A DNA stretch of 64,000 nucleotides, from the NCBI GenBank assembly GCA_022410635.1, contig JAJVDF010000362.1, forward strand, positions 17,852-81,851, given 5' to 3'. Position numbers and translations under genes: made by a program. The stretch comes from Tretioscincus oriximinensis. Its lineage: Eukaryota > Chordata > Lepidosauria > Squamata > Gymnophthalmidae. Positions 12,265 to 24,047 of this stretch are shown one piece after another (the stretch's first letter is position 1; each line of letters opens with the position of its first letter). A model generated the notes under the pieces. That model had not been told where the DNA came from and did no database searches. It worked only from the letters and a program-made list of their open reading frames with translations.

Positions 12265-12480
12265 CACATTTGAATTGCAGTGCTAGAGAACACTTTTGAG
12301 AGTCCTTTGGATTATAAGGAGTTCAAATCAATCAATTCTAAAGAAATCTTTGGAAAGACAATAGTGAAGCTGAAGCTCANATACTTTGATTACATAATAA
12401 GAAGGGAGGAATCACAGGAAAAGACCCTGGATCTGGGATAGATTGAAGGGAAAAAGAAGAATGGACAGTAGTGAACAAAC
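12265..12480 (+). pseudogene. RTE/BovB LINE fragment (RT C-terminal region)
   Basis: Translation in shifting plus-strand frames gives FELQC-RTLLRVLW, RSSNQSILK and REESQEKTLDLG-IEGKKK. These match the order of motifs in the C-terminal part of BovB-type RTE retrotransposons (ELWCWRRLLRVPW, RSNQSILKEI, then an EKTLMLGKIEGRRRRG-like motif). It is truncated at both ends and carries stops, so it is a dead fragment. Confidence 0.6.
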
Positions 12481-13330
12481 AGAGGTCAGGACATAATTAA
12501 ACAACACAGCACACATTTTCAGAGTAAATTTTTAATTGGAATTTTAATTTGAGCATACATGTGAGTCAGTTCAATTGGCAATAATGTTGATGGATCTGAG
12601 AATTCCATCCCTGTAAATAATCTCTTTTCAAACTGTAGCCTTCTTAACCTGATATTTATGTCATTATAATGTTTACTTTTTAAATTTAGCTTTATCTTGA
12701 GCAAGTGAAATGTATTTCGCTAACTACTACAGAGCACCTGACATGATAGAAGTTAACTAGTTCAAAACATATGGCTAATGTCAATGATGTCTACCATTCT
12801 ACTTGTTAGAAAACGTACTCAGACAACTCTTTGAGTTTAATATGCTATCTAGTACTTTTTCAGATGAAAGTTCATGTTTTATTCACTTGATATCTTGAAA
12901 TGTTATTTATGATGCTGAGCAAAGGATCAGTATTGTAAAACACACAACATCAAAGAATCCTAGAGCAACATTGTAAGATTTTGACCTTTTAAATATTCAA
13001 AGAAATAGCTGCAAAGATCCTTCCTTGGATTCAAATGATCATTTTGTGTAGGGCTCCTTAAACGATAATGTTTTATTTCCCTTTCCTTTCTTCACAAAGG
13101 CAACAAATATCTGGGCAAGATATTTCTAGCAATACACAGCTATTTCTTCATCAGTTTAATAATCTGCTCAAGATTATTCATAATCTGGGCATTTAAAGAA
13201 AGCATAAGATCTCATTTCCTTAAAAGATTTCAACTATTTAGAGTTCAGATTCCTGTTTTGATGGACTCATATTAAAAATATAATTCTGGATTTTCTGGGA
13301 CTTTCCCATCAAGAGCAGTCTAAAAGCAGA
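12481..13330. other. Unassigned AT-rich DNA
   Basis: No gene or repeat boundary can be supported in this stretch. Confidence 0.45.
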
Positions 13331-13732
13331 CTAAGGCTGCATGCACACAGAATATTTCTACCTCAATTAGAGTGAGACGAGGTTAAGCGTTGTTGAGAAG
13401 TCGTCCCACAGTAAATGCCATTTATCCCAGAATAAACTATTGCTAGGATATTCAGGCATTGTTTCGGAGAGCCCCCGTCCTGTCGTGTCTGTGGCGGCAT
13501 GCAGGCGTGTGCACAAATTTGGTGTGGGAGGATGAAACAACCGAGAACGCAGCAGTTGTTTCCATAGGCTGCTGTGAGTAAAAAAAGGAAGGCTCTGTCT
13601 GCGTGCGACGAGACCGAGGAGCAATATGAGGCCACGGAATATAGATGTTTCGTGTGCACAGACTCACAATTGCTATATTCCAGAATATAACTTTATACTG
13701 GTTTTTACGTTGTAGTGTGCACGTAGACTAAG
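13331..13732. mobile_element. Non-autonomous DNA transposon, copy 1
   Basis: Aligns over nearly its whole length with the reverse complement of 46849-47260. Shared landmarks include AATAAACTATTGCT, TTCAGGCATTGTT, GTGTGCACAAATT and ATTGCTATATTCCAGA. The ends form imperfect inverted repeats: CTAAGGCTGCATGCACAC at the left and the reverse complement of GTGTGCACGTAGACTAAG at the right (14 of 18 match). It is GC- and CpG-richer than its flanks and has no transposase. The superfamily is not resolved because no clean target duplication is seen. Confidence 0.6.
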
Positions 13733-14529
13733 ATATATTCAAATTATTTCAGATTTGAGACCACTATGGGACTTTTAGGATGGGAACCAGAATACTTGGA
13801 ATGGGGAAAGCAACCTTCCTGTCCAATCATTGTGGATGTTGCAAAGATGTGAGAGGTGTGGGGGGAGGGGGAGGGGGAGGAAGAAATCTCATTTCCTCTT
13901 ATGAAACTGAATGTCTGTATGTCTGCTAAGTAGTTCCTATTTTATGGACTTTTGACTACATATGCAGAAGTACAACATAGAAAGATGAGCAGATGGAACA
14001 GTGACAAAGGCATGGCTTGCTTGTGGAAGTGAAACGGCTGCAAGGGATGACACAGCAGTGCCCATTCAATCCTCCCTTCCCCCTTAACATGGGAATTTTC
14101 AAATTTCTAATGCATTATTTTCCTGAAAACTGTATTGTGGGGCCCGCAAAAGGTTGGGGAGGAAGTGGGCATAAAGAGATCCATAGGACACAGGGGGGTA
14201 CATGAAATGGCATACAGGCGTCTGGGAGAAAGAGAAACATTTTAAATAATGTTTTGAATTTTCTTTCTTTTTCACTTGAAGGACAAAAGGAAAAGTGGAG
14301 AGATGGGGAGAGAGCAAGGTTGCATATTGAATCCAATCACAGATCAAAGTTGGAAGTGTGGGAGAGGTACAGAGAGAGAAGTCCCCAGATTCAGGCTTCA
14401 GAAAGGAATTGTGGGGGCAGAAAAATTCAAATAAAGTCTGTTTACATGGAGATTATTACATTAGGCAAACAGGACAGGCTTTGCACCAGAGAATAAATAG
14501 ACACAAATCAGATATTGGGACTGTTAATA
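13733..14529. other. Unassigned DNA with a G-rich tract
   Basis: Contains a run of G blocks separated by single A at 13859-13881 (four or more G tracts, able to form a G-quadruplex). The rest shows no recognisable repeat or exon. Confidence 0.45.
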
Positions 14530-14580
14530 CACAAAAACTTGCACTGGAACTAGTACAGAATGCAGCAACCTGACTGATGA
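14530..14580 (+). pseudogene. Possible L2-type RT C-terminal scrap
   Basis: The plus strand encodes QKLALELVQNAAT followed by a stop, resembling the LQLVQNAAARLL motif of L2-like reverse transcriptases (compare LKLVQNAVARLL in the element at 57.6 kb). Only about 15 residues match, so this is tentative. Confidence 0.3.
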
Positions 14581-15470
14581 TAGGCAACATCTCTACCTCA
14601 TGGTTTTCCTAAAAAAAATTCTTAAAACGCCCCCACATTACCTTGTCTTTACAAGCTGCTGCAACTCTTTGCATAGCAATCACATCACATGACAAGCCCC
14701 ATTGCTGCACTTTCCTCACTACAATCTCCAGCATTCTCTGCAAGCCTGCGTACAATTCCTATACATTTTCTGCGAGCCAGGAGCCAATGGGTCTTACAAA
14801 CACAGCTTTCTTTTGGACTTTACATAATGTCAGCTGCTGAATCAGATAAATTGTGATGGCTATTTATTCTGCAGCAAAGAACCTTTCAAGTGAATAGAAT
14901 GCTGGCACATGGAGTGGACAGAAGGTAATGGCTTGTCAAACGCACAGGAAATCATGCATGGGGATCAGGCCACAGAAGCNTTGGGCTAGTCCCAACAGTT
15001 CTGCACTGATTGTTTATCCACTATCAAGACAATCTCAAAGTGTCTTGAATTGCTTGGACCATCATTTTCTGAAGGAGAACCTTCCCCTATATAAACCTAC
15101 TGGGTACTCAGATCTCAGTGAAAATATCTTCTCATAGCTTTTCCTCTTTTGGAGGTACAAGGGGACCTTATCTATGTGCTCTAGAGGTTCATCAAGTACC
15201 TGTATTATATGGTGCACGGTATGCTTAATCATTAAATCCATATAACTGATTCCTGTCCCAGTGATCCTCACTCTAACCAATCTGCAATTACAGATACTAT
15301 AAACCCACGCCATGCAGAACTAATTGGGTGACTGACCATGGGAAAAGCCACCTACAAAATGGTAGTGTTTATGTCAGACTGCTGATGATCCCTCCCAAAA
15401 CAAACACACACCATCACCATGCCCACTAAACCCCATTAGCCATGCCCACCTTCGCTCGCTTCTGCCACTG
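14581..15470. other. Unassigned DNA
   Basis: Short ORFs on both strands have no recognisable domain. No repeat boundary could be drawn. Confidence 0.4.
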
Positions 15471-15534
15471 CCATCCACTGTGCCCTCTCACCATGCCATC
15501 CACTGTGCCCTCTCACCATGCCAGCCACTGTGCC
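15471..15534. repeat. 25-bp tandem repeat, about 2.6 copies
   Basis: The unit CCATCCACTGTGCCCTCTCA plus CCATG occurs at 15471-15495 and again at 15496-15520 without change, followed by a partial, diverged third copy. The neighbouring sequence is C-rich and related in composition. Confidence 0.8.
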
Positions 15535-17690
15535 TGTTGCTGCCCACCACCACCAATTTGCCTGCCCAGCCACCTGCTGCCACCAGTTCCAGGAGCTTCA
15601 GGTAACCTCTCTCCCCCTCCAGCACTCTGCTGCATTACACAGTAGCAGGGAGCTAACTCCATTGGTGATTAAATAAAATGCCTCCCATTGGAGGATATAA
15701 CCAAAGAATTTAACAGATTTGCAAAGTTAGCATATGAAAAAGCTAAGCAAAAACTAAAAACAGAATCAAAACCTGACATCTCTTCTGCAGCCAGGAATCC
15801 CAATTCCAATCCAGCTGGCAACATTTCCCCAGTCAAGCCTGAGTAGAGCTTTAACTTAGAACAACTTACCAGCTTTTATAGAAATGGATATTAAGTTCAG
15901 CTTTTTATCAGCACCTCCTTTAATTTCATCTTATCATTGATAAGAAACTGGAAGCTTGAATGCTCTCAGACATTTCAAATCTTTCCGGTGCTGAATCACA
16001 GATATACAATGATCTCATACCTACTGTCTTATCAGTCTAGATGCCTAGTACAGAAATGGGGAGCTGAGTTCCCTAAATTATCTACAGTAGGAATCAACTT
16101 TTAAGTTTGCTTGCTTGATAATATCTAGTTATAGCTGACTCTAGACAACCAGATGGATTGACTTCCTCCAGACTGATCAATCTTCTATGATCTTTCTTTG
16201 ATCTGGCACAGTTTTCATTGCTGTTGTAATTGAATCCATCTGCCTACTAGCTAGGCATCCTATTCTTCTTGTCTTTTATCTCCCCAAGAATCACCATATT
16301 TTTCAGTTTGGTTTTCTCAAATATAATAGTTTAAGTCTTATAATTTGTGTTTCTGATTAATATTTTGGTTTTATTTGATCTCAAACTCACAGGTTCTTCT
16401 TCTGAGCTATCCAGGATACCATGAGGAGAAAAAGTTTACAAGAGCCTTTAAAGAGGTCTACTGACATACTAAACTAGGTGTCATTGTTAGTCAATAAAGC
16501 ACACCATTGAAAGGGACACTGAGAAAATTTCATTCTGCAGTTTCTAAAGCTGATGTGAACTTTGAAGCAAGCACAAAACTGAGTCACCACAATCNTTCCA
16601 ACAGAGATGGCATGTTCAGTGCCAGAGGCTGATTGGTCTGCTCCTGGGCTGGATCACAAAGCAGCACACCCGGGTCCAAGTACGAAATAATGTACCCAGT
16701 CATTGAAACAAAGAAGATAATCATAGATAGAATTGGAATACTGTTAAATGATACCCTAATAGCCCCATAATGTTTTACTTGTTTTGAAGAAGGAGACCAA
16801 ATCCATACTAAAAGTATAAGAGCATTTTAATATTTATTTAGTCTTCAATGTCCTGTGACATATTTGAAATCAGATGGATCATTTTCTGATCATTTAAACT
16901 GCCAGTCCTTTCATTCATTACACACACAAATGCTTCCATGCATGTGATTAATCCAAACTCTGTCAATTTGTACTTACTTGGATTGCTTACTTAAAAATAA
17001 AAGTGCATTTGACAATCATGAAATGTGTTCTGAAACCATTAGCCAGCTGCAATCAATCCACTGCCAAAAATAAACCTATAGAAAACATAGTGTCCATAGG
17101 AAAACCCTTTCTTCACAAGCTTCGGTAAGCAGCCACATCTAATTTTCTTTAATGAACCTAAGACAACATGCCATTTATCCAAGGTGACTCTGAAACATTT
17201 AGGTTGAAAGATCCCACTCACTTATAATTTCTTGCTGTTGTGTTAAACAATATCAAACAATGAGACCTTGTACTTTTTGGGATGAGACCAACATTTCATC
17301 TGCATTTGATAAAAAATTGAAGATGAATGTGTCTTTATACATTCTATGGTAAAAATAGACCCAAGTTTGGTGACTGCATAGAAAATATCATTGACATTTT
17401 GCTTTGTTTAAAATATTGAAAATGTTCACACTCAGTTATACATTAAAAAAAATCCAGGAAAAATAATGAAAATGTTAGATTGCAATTATTGTAGATCAGT
17501 GTTGTCATATATGTAACACCATTGCAATAGTTTGCAGTTTCATTCCATATCTAGAGATAAGGCCAAACATTTTGAAACTGACACCAATTTTGGTTTTCAC
17601 AAACATTGCTGCTACAGTAGTCATTTATCTTTTTATCAGATCTTTTATGCCAATTTTGCATTTTTGCTTTNGTTGTTGGCCATCTCAAGA
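15535..17690. other. Unassigned AT-rich DNA
   Basis: About 2.1 kb with no supported gene, RNA or transposon. The small minus-strand ORF at 17039-17221 has no recognisable features. Confidence 0.45.
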
Positions 17691-18335
17691 TTTATTTATT
17701 TATTTACTTACTTACTTATTTATTTATACTTATACCCCGGCCTGTACCTGAAGGTCTCAGGGTGGCCAACAGTAAAACATCAATACAAAATTAAAACAGT
17801 GTAAAATAATATCTAAAAGTAGGGACAAAGTTGACATTTCTTCAGCCAAAGGCCAGGTAAAAGAGGTGCATCTTCAAAGATCTCTAAAACAATACAATTT
17901 TGATGACAGATGCACTTCAAGGGAGAGAATTTCAGAGAAATAGCCGTGTTAGTCTACCAGAAAGTCCAGCAAAGGAGCTAGCAGCACTTTGAGACTAACT
18001 TGAGAAAAGTGGTTGGCATAAGCTTTCGTAGACAGGTCTGAAGAAGTAGACCTGTCNACGAAAGCTTATGCCAACCACTTTTCTCAAGTTAGTCTCAAAG
18101 TGCTGCTAGCTCCTTTGCTGGACTTCAAGGGAGAGAGTATTCCAAAGACTGAGGGCAACCAGCAAGAAGGCCCTACCTATAAGGGGTAGAAAAGTTATCC
18201 AGTGCCTGCAGGGACAAGAAGTTGAACATTCCTGTGAGGAGATGTTAACACACATCCCTTTAAGGGACTTGGGAGCCAGCTGTGATTGTAGGCTAGAGAG
18301 ATCACAATCTGGCTGCGGGTCTGCTGTATAGAGAG
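17691..18335 (-). mobile_element. L2-like LINE 3' end, interrupted
   Basis: The plus strand starts with a (TTTA/CTTA)n tract at 17691-17729, followed by TATACCCCGGCCTGTACCTGAAGGTCTCAGGGTGGCC written on the opposite sense to the element: this is the reverse of the L2-type 3' UTR and tail seen at 57131-57640. The block GAGTATTCCAAAGACTGAGG matches the later L2's GAGCATTCCACCAAGTGGGG. The copy is split at 17928 by the foldback insertion and resumes at 18137. Its 5' limit is approximate. Confidence 0.6.
17929..18121. mobile_element. Foldback element with 77-bp arms and 15-bp target duplication
   Basis: Arms 17963-18039 and 18048-18124 are perfect reverse complements apart from an N at 18057, with an 8-base loop; the outer three bases overlap the target duplication. 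A unique lead (AGAAATAGCCGTGTTAGTC) lies outside the left arm. The flanking target ACTTCAAGGGAGAGA is duplicated exactly at 17914-17928 and 18122-18136. The TAGCCGTGTTAGTCT and CATAAGCTTTCGT motifs recall a palindromic repeat widespread in reptile genomes (recognition from general knowledge). Related copies are at 29153-29312 and 48106-48158. Confidence 0.8.
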
Positions 18336-18829
18336 CAGAAGAAAAGTAGAAAGTTAAGAAGTTTGTTGTGAAAATAACCACACATACAAAGGTCCTCAAG
18401 TGGAAGCATGGTTTACTTCAGGAAAGGAGGAAGTGAACCAAGATTGTTGGTGACCAGGTCTTTTTAAGACCATTCAGGTGGAGTTACGGGCAGTCAGCTG
18501 GTACAAAACATCTTCCAAGCTCCCTTTTCCTTCTGTAAATATCCTGTCCTCACCCCAGCCCATTCCTTTGATCTGGTGTCCTTCAGGGNTCATTTCCTGG
18601 CTGGCAGTCTTCTCACCATGCGGCCAGCAGAACACCATCCACCATTGAACAGAGAAGCCCTTGCACATCCACAGCCAGAAAGGAAGTCAAAGATTAGCCA
18701 AGTTACTATTGAAACAAAGGGGCTGGGCTGTGATTTTACAAAGGTGGCAAAAGTGGTTAGACAAGAATGCAAAGTAGAAAGCAAACCGCAAAATTGAAAT
18801 TACAGGCTGGAACAATAATTTTTAAGCAA
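18336..18829 (-). other. Possible solo LTR, unassigned
   Basis: On the minus strand a TATA-like CTTAAAAAGACC (about 18465) is followed by about 100 bases ending near 18363 in TTTTCACAACA, with a GAAGTAAACC block that could serve as a poly(A) signal. This order resembles the promoter and R-U5 of a retroviral-type LTR, but no coding region, mate LTR or target duplication was found. A chance resemblance is quite possible. Confidence 0.25.
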
Positions 18830-18893
18830 TAGTAAATAAACCTCTCAATATTACAAACTATGGAATATTAAATACAGAGGCTTGAATTATGAT
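18830..18893. repeat. Left part of a dispersed repeat split by L1
   Basis: The bases AACTATGGAATATTA, then ATACAGAGGCTTGAATTATGA, also occur uninterrupted at about 60010-60052. The right part continues after the L1 at 22388-22425 (AATAATATTTACAGGCATGA). The family itself is unidentified. Confidence 0.7.
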
Positions 18894-21800
18894 TTTTTTT
18901 ATTAAAGATTTTTTATTTTTACATACATACACAATAAAAAAGACACATTAACCTCCACAAAAAAACCCCAAATCACATAGACATAAATTCACATAAGTAC
19001 ACAAAAAACAAAAAGTCCCCCCCTCCCCCCAGGATCCAGTCTATATTTGATTATATGCCATGGTAATAGCGTTTCTCAAACTTTCATTTACAGCATGACC
19101 GGCACCGTACGTAATTAAAGGCTGCCAGTTTCTTTCCCAACTTGATGCAAGATGCTGTCCCATCAATTTCAACCTCCTTTCTCTTATAACGTCAAACAAA
19201 AATAATTCCACAAAATAATCATACCAGACATTAATATTCCATTTAGTACAATCTTTCCACCCCCTCGCAATTGCGATTTGACCGGCCCATATTGCTTTAC
19301 AGGTAATCGTTTCTACATTTGGATCCATACCCCTTGGAAACCTAAACATAATTAGAAGTTGTTTAATATTAGTTATATTTATATTAAGTATTTTATTTAC
19401 TTCTCTAAATATCCTCTCCCAGAATTGACTTATTTTGGGGCATTCATACCACATATGTATATATGTACCACGGTCCGCACAAATGTGCCAACATAACGGG
19501 GAAAAGATTACAGTATGACTTAATTAGGCCGGAGTTCTATACCACCTTGTGATTAATTTGAAATTGACCTCCTTAAATTTATTACATTTAACCTTTATTA
19601 CATCTTTTATCCAACTTTCCCATTCAACCTCAAAACAATTAATATTATTTTATTAAATCTAAACTTTTATATTTTATTGAGGTCAACAAATTATATAATA
19701 AATTAGTGGTTCCCGTTTTCTGTACCTTCCTGTTTTCAATTATTCTTTCTAGGTCTACCCTGGGGTGAGCCATATTATGTCTGACTGTCTGTTGGGAAAT
19801 AAATGATATTACAGCCTGTTCCGCAATACAATTTCCAGCACTGGAGCTCAATAACCTCAATTGTCTTAAAGATATGGGATTCTCATGCATTCCATATAAG
19901 TCTCTTAANCTTTTAACCTCTACGCCTTCAAGGTATCTTGCTAAATTCTCCTCACCTATAGGATTAATAATTTTGTTGGATACAATTAGGTATTGGAGGG
20001 TACTAATTTCATAGCCTTACCATGCCAAATTTTATAAGCAATATCAACTGGTATCCTTCTTATCATCAAAGAAAAATTTCTAACCTTATTTAGGGCTAAT
20101 TCAATCCTATTTTTAAATCATTACAGAACTCCAAATCAATCAACTTAAAAATATGGAATACCTCATAATAAGATCTTAGGCATGGAAAACCCCAACCTGC
20201 CTGCTCATTTGTTGCATAGAATTTGTTGCTCATTTCCATCAAAAATCCATTCCTTCAATAATATTTCCCATGATCTTAAAGTCTTTTCTACGATTTGTCC
20301 CGGTACTGTTTGGAAAAGAAATAAAAACTTTGGAAGAAGCATCATTTTGAAGGCACTAATTTTAGTTAGGATATTCCATCTATTGGATTTCCATTTAAAA
20401 ATAGTTTTTTAAAATCTTTTTCCATAGAGGTTTAAAGTTTAAATTAACAATTTTGTCTGGATTCTTGGTTAACATGACCCCCAGATACTTAATTTTTTTT
20501 GCCCCTAATTTTAGTTCAGAGGAACATGCAATCTGTTGTTGTTGTGCTCTAGAAATGTTTAACATCATTATCTCAGATTTGTCTATATTTATTTTCTTTC
20601 CAGAGAGTTTTTCAAAGTTTACCATCTTGTTTTTGAGATGTGGAATAGAATGCAGAGGGTCCTCGGTGATTATTAAGGCATCGTCCACATATAAGTTTAC
20701 TTTTACATCTTCAGGACCTGTTTTATAACCAAGAATGTTCTGATTTGCCCTAATATTGTTTGCAAATGGTTCCATTGCAAGTAGAAAGATGAGGGGGGGG
20801 ACAAGGGACACCCCTGTTTCACCCCATTCTTTATATCTACTAAGTTAGAAGTTCACCCATTTACCCTCACTTTTGCAATATTACCTTCATATAACTTTGA
20901 TATTACTGATTGAAAACCCCCACCACAATTAAACTTTCTGCACATTTCTGAAATATAACTATGATTCACNGAATCAAATGCTTTATAAACATCTAGTTTT
21001 ATAAGAGCTAATTTTCTTCAGTGTTTTTTAGCATGGCTAAGAATGTTAACTGATATTCTTATGGGATCTGAAATATTCCGCCCCCTAACGAAACCGTACT
21101 GGTCCTCCTTGATTATCTTTGGAATTATCTTTTCCAAATGTTTTGCTAGAATGCCTGTAAATATTTTATAATCAGTATTTGCCAGTGAGATAGGACGGTA
21201 TGACTTTACATTGTCCTTCAATTTTCCACTTTTCAGGATTGGCACTATCTCAGATTGTTTCCACGATGTTGGAACCATTTGATCCAACATTATTGCGTTG
21301 AATAAAGTTAGTAATTGTGGGGTTAACTCCTGACTAAAGTCTTTATAAAAATTAGCTGTAAACCCATCAGGTCCAGGAGTTTTTCCTACTTTTAACGATT
21401 TGATTTCATTTTCGATCTCAGAAGCAGTAATATTTGCATTAGGGAGAGTTTGTCCTCTTCTAACATCCTTAAATCTATATTAATTTGTCCTGGTTGTACT
21501 CTCGATATAAATATTTATAAAATTTTGCCAAACACTTTCTTATATCCTGAACTTTGGATAGTAGAGTCCCATTTGTATCTTTTATACCATCTATCCTTCT
21601 TTTATCACAACGTGTTTTTAGTTCTCTAGCCATGGCCTTCACACTATAAGAGTCCCATGAATGAAATTGGTTTTTACAACTGGGACCTATCCAAAAATTN
21701 TAATTCTTTTTTTTATTATCCAGTTGTATTCTTTGGCTTCTATTATTATTCAAAGCCAGATCCCTTTGAAATAATTCTATATCATTCATTAATTGTCTCC

Positions 21801-22387
21801 TGTATGCATACTTTTGCCCCTTTCTTATTATATCCTGTTGGATACAAGCTCCTCTGACTACAGCCTTGAATGCATCCCAAACCACTGATTCCGATAGTTG
21901 GGATTGTCTATTGAGCAAAAAATATTCATGGATCTGGTTTTTTAACAAATTTTTAACTCGTATATTTTTAACAGTTTCTGGGTCATATCTCCATGTTCTG
22001 CTTCTTTCTAGACTTTGTGATGAGAAAGAGACTAAAATTGGTGCATGGTCCGATATATAAATCGAGCCCGTCTTTACCGCCTCTACTTTATATAAATTTC
22101 CAGGATGTATCAATACATAATCAATATACGTAAAGGACCGATGTCGTGCTGAATAGAACGTTGAATTATTACTCAAGCTTAAACAGTGATGGACATCATA
22201 TAAGTTCCATTTCCATAAACTGAACCTATTTCTTCTAAATGTTGACCTAGTCATATATTGTCTGATATCCAAGTTTAGATCCCCTGCAAAAATAAAATCC
22301 CCCTGTATTTTAGTCTGAAATTTATTTAGGACATTATTTATAAAACTCTTTTGACCTGTATTTTGAGCGTAAACATTTAGAATTGAA
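18894..22387 (-). mobile_element. L1-clade LINE, 5'-truncated, 3.5 kb
   Basis: Read on the minus strand, it begins inside the endonuclease domain and ends in a G-rich polypurine tract (complement of the C run at 19018-19032) and an A-rich tail at 18894-18920. The flanks TTGAATTATGA (left) and TTGAATGA (right) look like an imperfect target duplication. The same target without insertion is present at 60.0 kb. Three ambiguous N calls and many stops show it is inactive. Confidence 0.85.
19041..22380 (-). pseudogene. L1 ORF2 remnant
   Basis: In minus-strand order: GDFIFAGDLNLDIR (endonuclease, about 22290), RHRSFTYIDYVLI and SDHAPILVSF; the RT entry KVGKTPGPDGFTANFYK (about 21390), SYRPISLANTDYKIF and DQYGFVRGR; the catalytic motif LYVDDALII (about 20690), SGKKINIDKSEIM and KIKYLGVML; and a C-terminal region WYECPKISQFWERI (19440). 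The first 100 or so residues of the endonuclease are missing by 5' truncation. The YVDD box is intact, but the reading frame is broken by stops and shifts. L1 enzymes nick DNA and prime reverse transcription from the nick. Confidence 0.85.
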
Positions 22388-22425
22388 TGAAATAATATTT
22401 ACAGGCATGAAGAAATGCAACAAAG
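22388..22425. repeat. Right part of the dispersed repeat split by L1
   Basis: TGAAATAATATTTACAGGCATG and AAGAAATGCAACAA continue the sequence interrupted at 18893 and match about 60049-60085. After about 22425 the two loci diverge. Confidence 0.7.
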
Positions 22426-22544
22426 AAGCAACATTGTGTGAACTCTATCAATAACAGTATTTTGAACAATGAGACTTGAGTTTGGACTCCACAACAAATC
22501 TCTAAAATAGAATAATTTACCAATTACAAAGAGTTATTTTTGCT

Positions 22545-22576
22545 CTATTAAAGATCTTTGGGGTAGGCTTTAAGTA

Positions 22577-22607
<31 letters not shown>

Positions 22608-22612
22608 ACAAA
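22545..22612 (+). mobile_element. L2-like 3' tip with (AAAT)n tail
   Basis: A short stretch ending GGCTTTAAGTATAAATAAAT runs into seven or more AAAT units (22578-22611). This is the usual 3' terminus of L2-type elements and their SINE partners; too little remains to name a subfamily. Confidence 0.4.
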
Positions 22613-22739
22613 TAGAAGTATTTTGGAAACACACCACATTGCTCTGTCAAAATGGTCTTCCAAGGACCCCAAAATCAGGAATGTTAAGTCCTGATTACTG
22701 GACCTTTAAAATGGCTCTTTCCACAGGATAAGGTGAAAA

Positions 22740-23155
22740 GAGAAAAATTAGACTAGGACTAGGGGGCATTCCTTGAAGCTGATGGGCAGAAGAATGAGGA
22801 CAGACAAGGGAAAGTATTTTTTCATCCAGAGGGTCATCAGCTTTGGGAATTTATTTCCAGAAGAGGTGGTGGTAGTTAGCAACCTGGATAGCTTTAAGGA
22901 AGGGTTAGACAAGTTCATGGAAGCCAAGGGTATAAACAGCTATTAGGCTAGATGTCTTGATACTCCCTTCAGGATGGAGCAACATGCAATATTCCTGAAA
23001 TGCCATTTGCAGGGCGTCGAGAACAATTGAAAGATTTTGCCTTATTCTGTTCTGGACTGCCCAGGTGCAATTGGTGGGCAACTGTGTGAGACAGAATGCT
23101 GGACTAGATGAGCTCTGGTCCGATTCAGCAGGTCTCCTCTTATGTTCTTATGTCT
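22740..23155 (+). mobile_element. CR1 3' end, TTCTTATG lineage
   Basis: Matches the C-terminal RT codons and 3' UTR of the CR1 at 6890-7314: GGGCATTCCTTGAAGCTG, AAAGTATTTTTTCATCCAGAG, GATGGAGCAACA and ATGCCATTTGCAGGG, ending in CTCTTATGTTCTTATG. Compared with the 33.1-kb copy it has AATTGGTGGG where that has ATCTGGTGGG, so it belongs to a different subgroup with the copy at 38.2 kb. Confidence 0.85.
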
Positions 23156-24047
23156 TTTAGGACCGTCGAATGTCAATAACTCAAATTATTGTAGTTTGCC
23201 TTTTCCATTTAGGGTTTTTGAGTTACAAGACTAGATAATAGATGGATGACTGCTCTAATTGCAGCCATTGCTTTAAATGCTTTTATAGTGCCATTTATGT
23301 TAAACATTAGCGGGGTCTACCAGCATTTTTTCATGACACCAGAGTGGCTTCTAATTTCATAGCTAGCTTCTGCAATGCAAACACAACCCTGCATGTTGCT
23401 AGCTATAGTGAGCTGTAGTTGTGATGCCTTGACACTTCCTGTCAAATTGACATGATGACTTTTCATTATAGCTGAGCACGGCAAGTTTTAGACTTAACAT
23501 CTCTTCAAGCTTTGTTAAGTGGTAAATTAATTTTTTGTTTTTCCACAAGGGTTTTAAATCTGTCTTCTTTTAGCAAGTTTGTTCCTAAAGTCTTTATTGC
23601 TTCACATCAAATAGATCCATTTTAGTATTCCAGTTTGCTTCCTGAAAAATTGTGTTTTTGTGTTCTCTCTATAACAACTATTTTGAGACATTAGTTCATA
23701 TTCTTGTTATTTTGATCTATGAAGCCCAAATACACAGCATAAACACCAACCATAAGATTGCTTCTAAAGCAATTTCCTGTGAACAATCTTGTACATCTTT
23801 AAATAATTCTGTTGTATAGAGATAAAGCAATTTCTAGTTCCATGGTACAGATACAGAATGACTAGGTCACATCCCATTTCTGCAGAGTTGTTGGAGTTTC
23901 TACAATAATCAACATGACATATCAATGCAAAATTGAAAGACCTTTCCATTTTTCTTACATTATTAAAATGTGCTTGATGATAGGAAACTGTGGAGTAAAT
24001 AACCAAATAAGTGAATGAGGGTTTCAGCTGATTGAGACAAGGTAGGA
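23156..24047. other. Unassigned DNA; candidate conserved segment
   Basis: No repeat signature. The part 23200-23700 is of mixed composition and includes adjacent TGACA-type motifs (GACACTTCCTGTCAAATTGACA) of the kind bound by TALE homeodomain proteins. Conservation is untested. Confidence 0.2.

Noticed and set aside
13859..13881. G-rich tract as an L1 3' UTR marker
   Set aside because: A polypurine tract alone is not enough; no L1 coding remains or A-rich tail were found beside it.
21657..22060. Plus-strand ORFs of 64-66 residues
   Set aside because: They are antisense shadows of the L1 ORF2 on the minus strand.
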